A stretch of DNA of 64,000 bases from assembly GCA_039028975.1 (NCBI GenBank), contig JBCCHB010000005.1, positions 1 through 64,000 on the forward strand, given 5' to 3'. Numbering within the stretch: the first letter of the stretch is position 1; each line of letters begins with the position of its first letter. The stretch comes from JAHBNG01 sp039028975. GTDB lineage: Bacteria > Chloroflexota > Anaerolineae > Caldilineales > Caldilineaceae. This document shows positions 63,469-64,000 of the stretch, piece after piece. A model generated the notes under the pieces. It was given only the letters and a program-made list of their open reading frames with translations. It was not told where the DNA came from and did no database searches. The position numbers and the translations under genes are program-made.

Positions 63469-64000
63469 TTATACATTTTCTTCTTCGGCTTCCTCAATTT
63501 TTTGGAAGAGAGCCGTAGGTTGCATCAACGTCTGTCCTGCAACCAATTCTGTTGCCTGCCATCGTCCCACTGCTTCACTGTGATCGTACTTAAGCACCAT
63601 ATGAGAACCACGGGCATCATCAATCATCTCTGTGTACTGACGGCCAAATAAACGGCTCTCATAGCCTAATGTCGTGTGCAATTTTTCACTGGAATAAGGT
63701 AGAATCGGTGCCCACATGAGTTTCAGCCAATCGATGGCTTGGAGTGCTACGTAGATCGCTGTTCCTGCCGCGGCCGGGTCCTCTTTGATTAAGTGCCATG
63801 GTGCTTTTTCATTGAGATATTGGTTGACTCGCTGACTCAGATTACGGACGGCGGTGAGCGCTGCCTTTAGCTTGACCGAATCATACAGCTCACCAACAGA
63901 GTCAAAGCCGGCGCGAACCTCATCGAGGAGAGCCTTATCCAGTTCATCCAGTTCAGTAGGCGTAGGTATGGCTCCGTTAAAACGCTTATAGGCAAACCCA
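63469..64000 (-). CDS. metG: Methionyl-tRNA synthetase, C-terminal part (partial)
   Basis: The gene enters from the right edge; 176 residues plus the stop codon are visible. The stretch contains the anticodon-binding domain signature NQYLNEKAPWHLIKEDP and LMWAPILPYSSEKLHTTLGY of MetG. The frame is open to the window end without an in-frame stop, so the ATG at 63717 is internal. Ends with EKIEEAEEENV-type acidic tail. Charges tRNA-Met in the cytoplasm; catalytic domain lies outside the window. Confidence 0.9.
   Translation of the reverse strand, partial: GFAYKRFNGAIPTPTELDELDKALLDEVRAGFDSVGELYDSVKLKAALTAVRNLSQRVNQYLNEKAPWHLIKEDPAAAGTAIYVALQAIDWLKLMWAPILPYSSEKLHTTLGYESRLFGRQYTEMIDDARGSHMVLKYDHSEAVGRWQATELVAGQTLMQPTALFQKIEEAEEENV

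Noticed and set aside
63469..63717. 82-residue protein starting at ATG 63717
   Set aside because: The frame stays open to the window edge and reads as the MetG anticodon-binding domain, so this ATG is internal.

Overview
The window looks like chromosomal DNA of a Chloroflexota bacterium (Anaerolineae/Caldilineae-like). This is inference from gene content: a tricorn-type protease, many GT-C type membrane glycosyltransferases, large secreted proteins with TPT/NTPT-rich linkers and a C-terminal YLP-type tail, a cyclase-AAA-TPR giant regulator, and a cdaA-ybbR-der gene string. No rRNA, tRNA, CRISPR array, transposase or phage gene was recognised. The first and last genes are cut by the window edges.

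Layout. 1-8.4 kb: tail of a secreted protein, a Rid-family protein, an MFS transporter, a DUF3307 membrane protein, a Crp/Fnr regulator, and just after it a 1311-residue secreted HELGH metallopeptidase-like protein. 8.6-22.4 kb: a 1464-residue cyclase/AAA/TPR protein, an orphan receiver, a beta-propeller protein, an Ldh-family dehydrogenase, a secreted subtilase and a tricorn protease homologue. 23-29.5 kb: a sialidase-like propeller, a lipoprotein hydrolase, a YgfZ/GcvT-like protein, a LipM-like octanoyltransferase, YlxP, Lgt and a small lipoprotein. 29.6-38.6 kb, mainly minus strand: a receiver protein, the operon cdaA-ybbR-der-M28 pseudopeptidase, an HD protein with argF, and an unknown membrane protein. 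39-48.6 kb: two overlapping GT-C type membrane proteins, msrPQ, a DUF2231 protein and htpG. 49-59 kb: a 1048-residue secreted repeat protein and a three-gene unit (SH3 lipoprotein, GH clan A hydrolase, GT39-like protein). 59-64 kb: acpP, a VanW-domain protein, another GT-C protein, and the 3' part of metG.

How the genes fit together. Much of the window serves the cell surface: lipoprotein maturation (Lgt with several lipobox proteins), lipid-linked glycosyl transfer, a VanW/G5 wall protein, c-di-AMP synthesis with its YbbR regulator, extracytoplasmic methionine repair (MsrPQ) and secreted proteases. A smaller theme is protein quality control (HtpG, tricorn) and lipoate/Fe-S metabolism (LipM, YgfZ).

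The most unusual non-genic signal is a family of about 86-bp imperfect palindromes, ten copies scattered between genes, whose stem sequences differ from copy to copy while the two arms of each copy stay complementary. A second palindromic family of about 82 bp is present twice, upstream of htpG. Three unrelated large secreted proteins share a short hydrophobic YLP/FLP C-terminal tail, which suggests a common sorting or processing signal. The peptidase M28 homologue behind der has lost two of its metal ligands.
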